From NCBI GenBank assembly GCA_036752825.1, contig DAIORV010000057.1, positions 1 to 13,913 on the forward strand: 13,913 nt of DNA. The letters are read 5' to 3'. This document shows, piece after piece, positions 1 to 6,418 of this stretch; position 1 is the first letter of the stretch, and every line of letters begins with the position of its first letter. The translations under genes were made by a program, and so were the position numbers. This DNA comes from UBA5177 sp002413265 (GTDB taxonomy: Bacteria; Chloroflexota; UBA5177). The notes under the pieces were generated by a model, which made no database searches, was not told the DNA's origin, and worked only from the letters and a program-made list of their open reading frames with translations.

Positions 1-731
1 GCCTGTATCTGCCCAATAAGGACGCGGCCGTCGCCCCGTATCCGCTCGTGTACTACGTCCACGGTGGGCCGCAGGGACAGGAGCGCCCTAACTTCGCGTG
101 GTTCTCCATGCCGCTGATTCAATTTCTGACTCTCAACGGGTTCGCGGTGTTCGTGCCAAACGTGCGCGGAAGCACGGGTTACGGTCAGAAATATATGAAG
201 TTTGTAGACCACGACTGGGGCGGTAACGATCGGTTGGATCACGTGCACGCCATGACCGAGGTATTGCCGCGAGACAAGCGGCTGGAAGTGAGCCGCACAG
301 GTGTTATGGGTCGCTCGTACGGCGGATACATGACTTTGACGCTCGCGTCCCGCCATCCCGAGCTCTGGGGTGCTGCGATCGACATGTTTGGGCCGTATAA
401 CCTCCTCACCTTTGTCGACCGACTTCCTGAAACCTGGAAACCTTATTTCAAGATCGCGCTTGGTGACCCGGACGTGGACAAAGACTTCTTGCTCGAGCGC
501 TCGCCGGTCACGTACATCAACCAGCTCAGCTGCCCCCTGTTCGTCATTCAGGGAAAGAACGATCCACGGGTGGTCGAAGAGGAGTCTCATGACGTGGTCC
601 GCTCCCTGGAGGCCAGGGGGAAGGCTGTCGACTATCTCGTGTTCGAGAACGAAGGCCACGACGTGATCAAGTACGAGAACAAGGTGCGCTGTTACACGGC
701 GATCACCGATTTCTTCAAGCAGCACCTATGA
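1..731 (+). CDS. S9 family (prolyl oligopeptidase-type) serine peptidase, C-terminal catalytic domain, 5' end outside window
   Basis: The reading frame is open from base 3 to the TGA at 729-731, giving 242 residues, so the gene enters from the left edge and only its C-terminal alpha/beta-hydrolase domain is present. The complete catalytic triad is visible. The nucleophile elbow GRSYGGY has Ser at codon 315-317, KNDPRV supplies Asp (codon 561-563) and EGHD supplies His (codon 657-659). The segment VHGGPQGQ before the elbow is the oxyanion-hole strand typical of S9 peptidases. Family members cleave oligopeptides, often after Pro or from acylated N-termini. The usual N-terminal beta-propeller would lie upstream, and secretion cannot be judged without it. 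The stop overlaps the next gene's ATG, so the two are probably co-translated. Assignment to S9 is firm; the S9 subfamily is not resolved. Confidence 0.92.
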   Translation, partial: LYLPNKDAAVAPYPLVYYVHGGPQGQERPNFAWFSMPLIQFLTLNGFAVFVPNVRGSTGYGQKYMKFVDHDWGGNDRLDHVHAMTEVLPRDKRLEVSRTGVMGRSYGGYMTLTLASRHPELWGAAIDMFGPYNLLTFVDRLPETWKPYFKIALGDPDVDKDFLLERSPVTYINQLSCPLFVIQGKNDPRVVEEESHDVVRSLEARGKAVDYLVFENEGHDVIKYENKVRCYTAITDFFKQHL

Positions 732-1957
732 CGCTTGAGATTCGACCCATCACCAACGACGAGTTCCTCGACTACTCAGTTTCGATGGCGCGAACATTCG
801 GCGACACGCCAAACGACGAGCATTCCGAGCATCACCGTCCCGTGGTGGAGCTGGACCGCACGCTGGCGGCATTCGATGGGGCACGCATCGTCGGGACATA
901 CGGCGTCGAGACGTATGCGCTGACGGTTCCGGGGGGACGCACGGTCCCGGCTGCCGGCGTGACCGCGGTCAGTGTCGCGCCCACCCATCGCAGGCGGGGC
1001 ATCCTGACGAGCATGATGCGATTGGGTCTGGAGGACTCTCGACATCGAGGTGAGCCGGTCGCCATGCTGATCTCCTCCGAGAGCGTGATCTACGGCAGAT
1101 ACGGCTTCGGTATTGCCACCCAGGAGGCTCAGTACGAGATCGACAAGGGGCACATCCATTTCGCGCATGGTCCCAAGATCACCGGCAGTGTCGATGTGCT
1201 TGACATGAAGGAGGCGGCAGATGTGCTGCCCGCAGTGTTCGACCTCGTGCGCAGGTCCAACGCAGGATTCCTCACGCGCAGCGGACCGTGGTGGGAGCTA
1301 TGGTTCAAGGACCTCGAGCACTGGCGGGACGGCCATAGCGACCGACGCGCGGCCGTATACACCGCCGGGAACGGAAGTGTGGACGGCTACGGCGCGTATC
1401 GCATAAAGAGCTCCTGGGATGGCGCAGGCCCGAACAGCACGCTCCGGATTACAGACTTCATAACCGTGACTCCCGAAGCGCGCGCGGGAATTTTCCAGTT
1501 CTGCGCCAGTGTCGATCTGATCAGCAAGATCGTCATCCAGAGCGCGCCGCTTGACGACCCACTGCGCTGGATGCTGGCGGATTCGAGGCGCCTTATCGTC
1601 AAGAGCACGAACGACTTCCTGTGGATCAGGCCGGACGATGTGTCGAAGGCGCTCGCCGCCCGCAGCTACGCAATCGAGGGCAGTCTTGTGCTCGAGGTCG
1701 AGGACCCGTTTCGTCCCGAGCCATCGGGGCGGTATGTGCTGGAGGGAGGGCCCGACGGCGCCAGCTGTAAGCCCAGCAGGTCGAGGCCCGATCTCTCGAT
1801 GAGCGCGGCTGATCTGGGGGCCGTGTATCTGGGAGGCGTCTTATTCAGCACGCTGGCCCGCGCCAATCGTGTTAAGGAGATCGCGTCGGGAGCGCTCCGA
1901 CGAGCCGACCTAATGTTCTCGTCCGATCGCGAGCCGTGGGCGTGCCACGTCTTCTAA
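728..1957 (+). CDS. Eis-like GNAT family N-acetyltransferase
   Basis: This 409-residue protein matches the length and layout of the Eis (enhanced intracellular survival) family: an N-terminal GNAT fold, a second GNAT-like domain and a C-terminal SCP2-like domain. The acetyl-CoA pyrophosphate loop is seen as VSVAPTHRRRGIL (residues 81-93). The segment IYGRYGFG (121-128) matches the Eis active-site region holding the conserved Tyr. The protein ends in Phe, as does mycobacterial Eis, whose terminal carboxylate helps catalysis. Family members acetylate amines, including aminoglycosides and lysines, using acetyl-CoA in the cytoplasm. The natural substrate here is unknown and resistance should not be assumed. 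The ATG overlaps the S9 peptidase stop (ATGA), indicating translational coupling. The gene ends 1 bp before the stop of the convergent oxidoreductase. Confidence 0.9.
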   Translation: MTLEIRPITNDEFLDYSVSMARTFGDTPNDEHSEHHRPVVELDRTLAAFDGARIVGTYGVETYALTVPGGRTVPAAGVTAVSVAPTHRRRGILTSMMRLGLEDSRHRGEPVAMLISSESVIYGRYGFGIATQEAQYEIDKGHIHFAHGPKITGSVDVLDMKEAADVLPAVFDLVRRSNAGFLTRSGPWWELWFKDLEHWRDGHSDRRAAVYTAGNGSVDGYGAYRIKSSWDGAGPNSTLRITDFITVTPEARAGIFQFCASVDLISKIVIQSAPLDDPLRWMLADSRRLIVKSTNDFLWIRPDDVSKALAARSYAIEGSLVLEVEDPFRPEPSGRYVLEGGPDGASCKPSRSRPDLSMSAADLGAVYLGGVLFSTLARANRVKEIASGALRRADLMFSSDREPWACHVF

Positions 1958-1958
1958 A

Positions 1959-2781
1959 CTAATTGTCCTCCACATGGAGGACAGCTTTACCGACGTAGCT
2001 CCGTTCGGTGAGCTTCTGCGCTGCCTCACCCACCTGGGTCCACGGCGCTTCGAACTCTATTCGCGTCTTCAAGCGGTCCTCGGCGACGAGGCGTACCAGT
2101 CGCGACAAGTCGCCGGCAACCGGTTTCCTCCTGGCTTCATAGAAGATGGTGAAACCGTAGAGGGTCGCGGCGCCGATGTTATAGAAGCGATTAACGTCGA
2201 GGGTGGCTTCCCTCCCGCCGCTGATTCCCAGTGAAACGCACGTCCCGTCAGGGGCAAGAAGCGTAAGTGCGGTCGCGAGCGTGGCACCCACTGACTCCAG
2301 AATCAGATCGAAGGGACCGTACTCCGCAGCAGGCGACAGGTCCTCTCCCACTACCACCTCTTCAGCTCCGGCCTCGCGGGCCGCAGCTTCGCTTCGAGGC
2401 TGGCGAACAGCAGCGACCACGTGAGCTCCCGAGATTCGGGCTAGCTGGCAGGCAAACTGTCCCACCCCTCCCGAGGCCCCGGTGATAAGGACTCGGCGTT
2501 CGATGAGAAGTCCNNNNNNNNNNNNNNNNNNNNNNNNNNNNNNNNNNNNNNNNNNNNNNNNNNNNNNNNNNNNNNNNNNNNNNNNNNNNNNNNNNNNNNN
2601 NNNNNNNNNNNNNGTGTCCAGCCGGGAAAGATGCGGCTGCACGTATCTCGCCACGGTTGAGCGAGAACGCAGCGACCTTGACGAGGGCTTCGTTCGGCTG
2701 CGTAGCAGGGCGCTCTATTTCGCCAAGGGCCAGCCGGGAGGTAGCTTCCGGAGTAATCAAAACCGCACGCATTAGAACCAT
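1959..2781 (-). CDS. MDR-superfamily NAD(P)H quinone oxidoreductase-like protein, interrupted by assembly gap
   Basis: Two halves of one gene flank the N gap. The N-terminal 56 residues (2781 down to 2614) carry the GroES-like start, with AFSLNRGEIR like the SLN motif of quinone oxidoreductases. The C-terminal 184 residues (2513 down to 1959) carry the Rossmann motif VLITGASGGVGQ and the tail YVGKAVLHV. No zinc-ligand pattern is seen in the visible parts, which suits the zinc-independent, NADPH-dependent group that reduces enones or quinones. About 240 residues are visible against roughly 310 expected, so about 70 are missing. The halves are out of frame across the 100 Ns, so the gap length is wrong rather than the gene broken. 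ATG at 2781 is preferred because AGAAGG lies a few bases upstream; an in-frame ATG at 2772 is the alternative. Confidence 0.85.
1965..1982. terminator. Inverted repeat at convergent 3' ends, possible bidirectional terminator
   Basis: GTCCTCC (1965-1971) pairs perfectly with GGAGGAC (1976-1982) around the loop ACAT. The hairpin begins 8 bases after the GNAT stop and lies in the last codons of the minus-strand oxidoreductase. On the minus strand it is followed by a moderately T-rich stretch (AATTAGTTTAG). Neither strand has a long T run, so termination strength is uncertain. Confidence 0.35.
2514..2613. other. Assembly gap (100 Ns)
   Basis: Exactly 100 N bases occupy this interval, a conventional placeholder for a gap of unknown size. 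Both flanks end on codon boundaries of the same minus-strand oxidoreductase gene, so the true length should be a multiple of 3. Comparison with the family layout suggests about 200-230 bases. Confidence 0.98.
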
Positions 2782-2809
2782 CGATTCACCTTCTCTCCAA
2801 GAACTTGCT

Positions 2810-2953
2810 TCAGCGAGACGCCACGAGTTCGATCTCCGCCAGCTCCACAAAGCGCGTGCCTCCATAATTGTCGTCCAGCACGATCTCCACGTACTTCGCG
2901 GGCTTGGCCTGGGCAAAGTGGAAGTCTTGCAGTGAGGCACGTTCCCGACTTTT
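2810..2953 (-). pseudogene. Remnant resembling the C-terminal end of an F5/8 type C (discoidin) domain
   Basis: A 47-codon open stretch runs from directly after the TAG of the small zinc-ribbon gene to the TGA at 2810-2812. It has the segments AKYVEIVLDDNYGG and RFVELAEIELVA. These resemble the last strands of discoidin/F5/8 type C carbohydrate-binding domains (pattern ARYV-x-L-x-NYGG, then a Leu-Glu-rich strand ending the domain). It has no start codon or ribosome site of its own, and the N-terminal part of such a domain (about 100 residues) is absent. It is in the same frame as the zinc-ribbon gene upstream, separated from it only by TAG. The reading as a decayed gene end is an inference; a local misassembly near the N gap could give the same picture. 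The oxidoreductase start lies 28 bases further on. Confidence 0.42.
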
Positions 2954-3154
2954 CTAGCTCGCCTGGCGGTAGCCTTCGCTTCGCAACTTGGCTGGAGGGA
3001 ACGGCGCCGCCCAGGAACCGCAGACCTTGCAAACGAAGAAGCGAAGGTCTCCAAGCAGGATGTTGGGACGGAGATCTGCTTCGCACTTGCCGCATGCCGG
3101 TGCGGCGCGCGGAGTTTCCTCTTCGTGTAGGTGGGTCTCAAGTTCCTGGCTCAC
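2954..3154 (-). CDS. Small zinc-ribbon protein, 66 aa
   Basis: The 66-residue product has an acidic N-terminus and two CX2C knuckles, CGKC (residues 21-24) and CKVC (42-45), spaced by 17 residues. This is a treble-clef or rubredoxin-like zinc-ribbon pattern. The start is GTG at 3152-3154, chosen because the purine-rich GAGAGG lies about 6 bases upstream. No export signal or membrane segment is seen. I do not recognise a specific family or function; such proteins commonly bind nucleic acid or protein partners. A strong terminator ends only about 18 bases upstream of its ribosome site, leaving no room for a promoter in between. Expression therefore depends on readthrough or on a promoter overlapping the terminator. 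Its TAG stop is followed in frame by a discoidin-like remnant. Confidence 0.65.
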   Translation of the reverse strand: MSQELETHLHEEETPRAAPACGKCEADLRPNILLGDLRFFVCKVCGSWAAPFPPAKLRSEGYRQAS

Positions 3155-3171
3155 GATTTCCTCTCTCTTTC

Positions 3172-3209
3172 AAAAACAACAAAAAAACGGTCAGCCGTTG
3201 GGCTGACCG
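3172..3209 (-). terminator. Strong intrinsic (Rho-independent) terminator, minus strand
   Basis: CGGTCAGCC (3188-3196) and GGCTGACCG (3201-3209) form a perfect 9-bp stem with a 4-base loop. On the minus strand the stem is followed directly by seven Ts (3187-3181) and a second T-rich stretch down to 3172. This is a textbook intrinsic terminator reading leftwards. It could end the transcript of the 55-aa zinc-ribbon gene, or sit in the leader of the 66-aa zinc-ribbon gene as an attenuator. Confidence 0.8.
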
Positions 3210-3333
3210 GTGCGATAAGCGATCTGGAGAAGTACGCCTAGGCGGACGACTCAAACAACGACCGCAGCCACAGTGGCCGGCCCGTGAGCCGGCAACAACA
3301 TGAAATTACATTTGGCTGCGTCGTGCTGAACAT
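3181..3333 (-). promoter_or_regulatory. Possible attenuation leader with a cysteine-rich mini-ORF
   Basis: Upstream of the terminator on the minus strand is a 31-codon ORF (3333 down to 3238). It has three consecutive Cys codons (3300-3292), immediately followed by a perfect hairpin, GCCGGC (3276-3281) with GCCGGC (3288-3293). The order mini-ORF, hairpin, terminator, ribosome site, small gene is that of an attenuator. Against it, the mini-ORF has no clear ribosome site. An overlapping 16-codon ORF (3301 down to 3251) is equally possible, and no antiterminator pairing was proven. Confidence 0.22.
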
Positions 3334-3523
3334 CTTGCGCGCACTATCTCATATCTAGAATGACGAGTTCAACTTTGGCGAGGAAGGTTGAGCCTGGATG
3401 CCGACTCCAGGTCGAGCACGGCAACGGAGCCGGAGCAGGAGCAGGAGCGACCTTCGATTGTCGCCAACTTGACGCCTTAAAGCGCTGAGCTACACCCGAC
3501 GGCGGCGGACGTCCGCGCTTCCC
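3210..3523. other. Gene-poor spacer between the two small zinc-ribbon genes
   Basis: No convincing gene is seen on either strand apart from the possible leader ORF noted separately. The spacer contains a four-copy hexanucleotide repeat (3426-3449), short hairpins (GCGAC/GTCGC at 3447-3464, CCTGGA/TCCAGG near 3393-3411) and the palindrome GCGGACGTCCGC (3505-3516). It also holds a 42-codon plus-strand ORF (3360-3488) whose Gly-Ala run comes from the repeat. A stretch near 3482-3500 looks like the 5' end of a tRNA on the minus strand but cannot fold as one. Confidence 0.6.
3426..3449. repeat. Short tandem repeat, (GGAGCN)4
   Basis: Four adjacent hexamers read GGAGCC, GGAGCA, GGAGCA and GGAGCG. 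The repeat lies in the non-coding spacer between the two small zinc-ribbon genes. Confidence 0.9.
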
Positions 3524-3691
3524 TCACCCGCGGACAATCAGCCTGCGCCCGCAGTCCTGGCATCGGTAGGCTCGAATCATGGCGCCGAACCATCGCTGCC
3601 AGCGATGGGTTCTAGGTAGCCGCGAGCGAACCATCGCCGTGCTCGAACAATGACTGCACTGTCTTGTCGCCGCCGGAACGTCAGAAGTCAC
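3524..3691 (-). CDS. Very small zinc-ribbon protein, 55 aa
   Basis: This 55-codon gene is easily missed because of its length. The product has two zinc knuckles, QCSHC (Cys12, Cys15) and YRCQDCGRR (Cys44, Cys47). They flank a basic, Trp-rich linker (THRWQRWFG). It resembles a widespread type of small bacterial protein with the layout CPxCG, then RSR, then YRCxDCxxRF, usually annotated only as hypothetical or zinc-ribbon. The function is unknown; Zn2+ binding by the four cysteines is likely. The start is taken as GTG at 3689-3691 because it leaves a short leader before the first knuckle. The ribosome site is weak (GAAGAG about 9 bases upstream). A later in-frame ATG (codon 20) would lose the first knuckle. 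An inverted repeat (GTCCGCG/CGCGGAC, 3511-3534) spans its 3' end. Confidence 0.6.
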   Translation of the reverse strand: MTSDVPAATRQCSHCSSTAMVRSRLPRTHRWQRWFGAMIRAYRCQDCGRRLIVRG

Positions 3692-3852
3692 TTGCGTCGC
3701 TCTTCGCGACTTAAAAATTCCGCTGGTCAGTTGACACCCTCCCGGCTTGCGCCGTACCCATAATGCGACCTGTGCAAGAAAAAGTCAATAGTGGATCCAT
3801 GCGTCGGCCCTTCTTGCGCGCCAAATCCGGTACATTCAGCCAAGGAGGCCGG

Positions 3853-4941
3853 ATGCCCCGCTGGCTTTGGGCGATCACGCTGGTCGGTATCGCTGGTTGG
3901 CTGCTTGCTTTCACGACCGCTCCGCAGCTTCTGCTCTTCATCCTCACCGCGATCGGACTCATCCCTCTGGCGGCATTGATCGGCAAGGCCACGGAGGAGC
4001 TTGCGTTTCGGGTGGGCGCTACCGCGGGCGGCTTGCTCAACGTCTCCTTCGGAAACGTGCCGGAGCTCCTCATCGGCGGCATCGCCGTGCACGACGGGCT
4101 GATCGCGCTGGCTCAGGCCACCATCATCGGCTCCGTCATCGGCAATGCGTCGCTGGTGATGGGGATGTCGCTGTTCTACGGCGGACTTCGTAACGGAATC
4201 CAGCGCTTCGACCGAGAGGGAGTCGGGCACCAGGCCATCTTGATGGTTCTGGCAGTGGCCGCCCTCGCTCTGCCCTCGCTCTATCGCGCTTCAGATGCGC
4301 ACGCGAGCGTAAAGGAGCTGAGCGTCTTTGTCGCCGTTTTGCTCATCGCCAGCTACGCAGCCTATCTCGCCTATGATCTGGTCGGGCTGAGGGGTGGGCC
4401 GGCGCGGATCGAAGACGGTGGCCTCGCAGCCGACACCGGCGAAGGCCTGGTCGAAAACGAACACCCTGAGTGGTCATCCAGAATGGCGGTAGCGGCCCTC
4501 GCCGTCGCCACCGTTCTCGTCGCCTTGGAGGGCAACGTGCTGGTCGGCGCGGTGAAGCCGGTGGTGCAGCAGATCGGGGTCAGCGAGCTCTTCGTGGGCC
4601 TCGTCATCGTGCCGATAGTCGGCAATGTCGCCGAACACTTCTCAGCCGTTCAGTTCGCCGGCAGGAACAAGCCGGACCTGTCGTTTGCCATCGCCTTTGG
4701 GTCTTCCATTCAAGTAGCTGTGCTCATCGCGCCGCTCCTGGTCCTGATCTCACTCTTCTGGCACCCGATGACCCTTGTCTTCAATCCCGTCGAAATTGCG
4801 GTGCTGGCCCTGGTCGTGGTCATGTTCTACTTCGTCGCGCACGATGGAGAGAGCAACTGGTTGGTAGGCCTACAGCTGATGACGCTGTATGTCATGGCGG
4901 CAACTGTCTTCTTCTTCCTGCCCACGCCGGCCGGGCTGTAG
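3853..4941 (+). CDS. cax: Ca2+/H+ antiporter, CAX family
   Basis: The 362-residue integral membrane protein has the two alpha-repeats of the Ca2+/cation antiporter superfamily. The first carries GNVPELLIG (67-75) followed by GSVIGNASLVMG. The second carries PIVGNVAEH (254-262) followed by RNKPDLS and FGSSIQVAV. The Glu in each GNxxE motif is the transport-site acid in this family. About eleven hydrophobic helices can be drawn, with an acidic soluble loop near residues 184-207 between the halves, as in ChaA/CAX proteins. It would exchange cytosolic Ca2+ for protons at the inner membrane. The ATG at 3853 is chosen over the longer frame from 3763 because AAGGAGG lies 5-6 bases upstream. It stands alone on the plus strand, convergent with the hydantoinase gene. 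Confidence 0.9.
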   Translation: MPRWLWAITLVGIAGWLLAFTTAPQLLLFILTAIGLIPLAALIGKATEELAFRVGATAGGLLNVSFGNVPELLIGGIAVHDGLIALAQATIIGSVIGNASLVMGMSLFYGGLRNGIQRFDREGVGHQAILMVLAVAALALPSLYRASDAHASVKELSVFVAVLLIASYAAYLAYDLVGLRGGPARIEDGGLAADTGEGLVENEHPEWSSRMAVAALAVATVLVALEGNVLVGAVKPVVQQIGVSELFVGLVIVPIVGNVAEHFSAVQFAGRNKPDLSFAIAFGSSIQVAVLIAPLLVLISLFWHPMTLVFNPVEIAVLALVVVMFYFVAHDGESNWLVGLQLMTLYVMAATVFFFLPTPAGL

Positions 4942-4969
4942 TCTTTTCCGGCTTCGGTTCTACCCGGCC
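4929..4969. terminator. Inverted repeat spanning both convergent stop codons
   Basis: GGCCGGG (4929-4935) pairs with CCCGGCC (4963-4969), and the TAG/CTA stop codons of the two convergent genes pair inside it across a 3-base bulge. A small CCG/CGG hairpin lies in the loop. No T run follows on either strand. A role as a bidirectional 3' barrier is an inference. Confidence 0.28.
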
Positions 4970-6357
4970 CGACCGGAGACGGGCGTGATACTCCGAAAGA
5001 GAAACCTGCCACTTCCTTCCTCCGCCAGAAAATCGTCGCCGTCGACGATGAGCTCGCCACGCCGATAGACCTTTACCGGTACGCCCCGCACGTCCATTCC
5101 CTCGTAGAGGCGATAGTCTACAGCCGAGTGGTAGTTGTCGATCGAGAGCCGGCGCGCCGCCGACATGTCCCACAGCGCGATGTCGGCGTCCAGGCCCGGA
5201 GCGATCCTCCCTTTGCGGTCGCCGAGCCCGAAAATGTTGGCCGGGTTGGTCGCGGTCAGCCCCACGAAGCGACAGAGGTCGAGTCTGCCGGCCCTTACCC
5301 CGAGCTCGTTCAATACCGTCAGACGGTCCTCGATACCCGGCACCCCGTTCGGAATCTTCGAGAAATCATTCACCCCCAGAACCTTTTGCGTCTCGAAGTA
5401 GAAGGGGCAGTGGTCGGTCGAGACGACGCTCAAAGTGCCGTCGCGCAGCGCGCGCCAGAGCGCCGCGATATCGTCGGGTCCGCGGAAGGGCGGGGAGCAC
5501 ACCCACTTCGCGCCTTCGAACCCTTCTCGATCGAGATCGTCTGTTGTGAAGACCAGGTACTGGACGCAGGTTTCGGCGTGCACATGCGCCTGCTCGCGCC
5601 GTTGAGCCTCGCCTATTCTGGTCAGCGCCTCGGCGCACGTGACGTGGACGATGTAGATGGGGGCGCCGAGAATCTCGGCAATGGCGATTGCTCGGCCGGT
5701 CGCCTCGCCCTCCAGCTGAACAGGTCTGGTGGCGGGATGGGCCGCAGGCTGGGTCCAGCCCCGCTCGACCGCTTCTCGAACCAGAAGGTCGATCACGTCT
5801 CCGTTTTCGCAATGCAGCATGGTGAGAATTCCGGCGTCCCGGGCGCAGCGCATGGCGCGGAAGAGGTCCGCGTCCTCGACCATGATCCGGCCCTTGTAGG
5901 CCATGAGCATCTTGATGGTCGTTATGCCCATGGCGGGAAGCTCCGAGATCTCGCTCAAGGTGTGGTCATTTACGTCGGTGACGGTCACATGGAACCCGTA
6001 GTCGATGCAAGCCTTGCCCCGGGCCATCCCGTGCCAGGTTTCCACGGCCTCTCGGAGTGTTCCGCCTTTGGACTGATTCGCGAAATCGAGATGAGTCGTC
6101 GTTCCCCCAAACGCCGCGGCCACATGACCGGTATGAAAATCGTCACTCGATCGGATGTCGCCAAGGGGCATGTCCAGGTGGGTGTGCACGTCGACCCCAC
6201 CCGGCAACAGATGAAGCCCGGCCGCGTCGACCACGTCCGCGCTCGACGATTCGAGATCTCGTCCTACTGCTACGATCTTCTCGCCGTCTACAAGCACGTC
6301 TGCTCGCAACAACGCCGAATCACTGACCACCGTGCCGCCGCGAAGCAGAAGGGGCAT
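4960..6357 (-). CDS. Dihydropyrimidinase / D-hydantoinase-like amidohydrolase
   Basis: The cyclic-amidohydrolase signature is complete. VDVHTHLD gives the first two His ligands (H58, H60), TTIKML the carbamylated Lys (K149), MLHCENG His182, VHVTCAEA His238 and STDHCPF Asp315. These positions agree closely with the numbering of known D-hydantoinases. The enzyme would open cyclic diamides such as dihydrouracil or 5-substituted hydantoins by hydrolysis in the cytoplasm, as a dinuclear-metal tetramer. The ATG at 6357 (465 aa) is chosen because it gives this numbering and a normal N-terminus (MPLLLRGGTVV). An in-frame GTG at 6384 would add nine residues. No beta-ureidopropionase, carbamoylase, dihydropyrimidine dehydrogenase or permease is nearby, so the true substrate is open. 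It is divergent from the SIS gene, with about 60 bp for both promoters. Confidence 0.9.
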   Translation of the reverse strand: MPLLLRGGTVVSDSALLRADVLVDGEKIVAVGRDLESSSADVVDAAGLHLLPGGVDVHTHLDMPLGDIRSSDDFHTGHVAAAFGGTTTHLDFANQSKGGTLREAVETWHGMARGKACIDYGFHVTVTDVNDHTLSEISELPAMGITTIKMLMAYKGRIMVEDADLFRAMRCARDAGILTMLHCENGDVIDLLVREAVERGWTQPAAHPATRPVQLEGEATGRAIAIAEILGAPIYIVHVTCAEALTRIGEAQRREQAHVHAETCVQYLVFTTDDLDREGFEGAKWVCSPPFRGPDDIAALWRALRDGTLSVVSTDHCPFYFETQKVLGVNDFSKIPNGVPGIEDRLTVLNELGVRAGRLDLCRFVGLTATNPANIFGLGDRKGRIAPGLDADIALWDMSAARRLSIDNYHSAVDYRLYEGMDVRGVPVKVYRRGELIVDGDDFLAEEGSGRFLFRSITPVSGRAG

Positions 6358-6418
6358 AGCGGATTGTAGCGCCGGGTCATGCACCGTCTCGCCAAGGTCC
6401 CAGCTAAAATTGGTGAGT

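Noticed and set aside
2932..3303. Plus-strand ORF of 123 codons over the small zinc-ribbon region
   Set aside because: It has low-complexity basic composition and no domain or ribosome site, and it runs across the strong minus-strand terminator and the zinc-ribbon gene.
3360..3488. 42-codon plus-strand ORF with a Gly-Ala run
   Set aside because: It has no ribosome site, its composition is driven by a hexamer repeat, and it resembles no known protein. It is not reported as a gene.
3430..3505. Minus-strand sequence with GGGTGTAGCTCAG, like the 5' end of a tRNA
   Set aside because: There is no matching GAGC to close the D stem, no anticodon stem and no T-arm at the right distance. The resemblance covers only about 15 bases.
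3587..3612. Imperfect hairpin GAACC-ATCGCT / AGCGAT-GGGTTC
   Set aside because: It lies inside the 55-aa zinc-ribbon gene and is explained by its repeated Arg-Trp codons, so it needs no RNA function.
3731..3764. Perfect TTGACA (-35-like) with CATAAT downstream, ahead of the CAX gene
   Set aside because: The spacing is 22 bases, too long for a sigma70 promoter. At 17-18 bases only TACCCA is found, a poor -10. It is left as unproven.
5128..6369. Long plus-strand ORF of 413 codons
   Set aside because: It is antisense to the hydantoinase gene, whose catalytic motifs are all in the minus-strand frame. The antisense translation has no recognisable domain and is an effect of high GC content.
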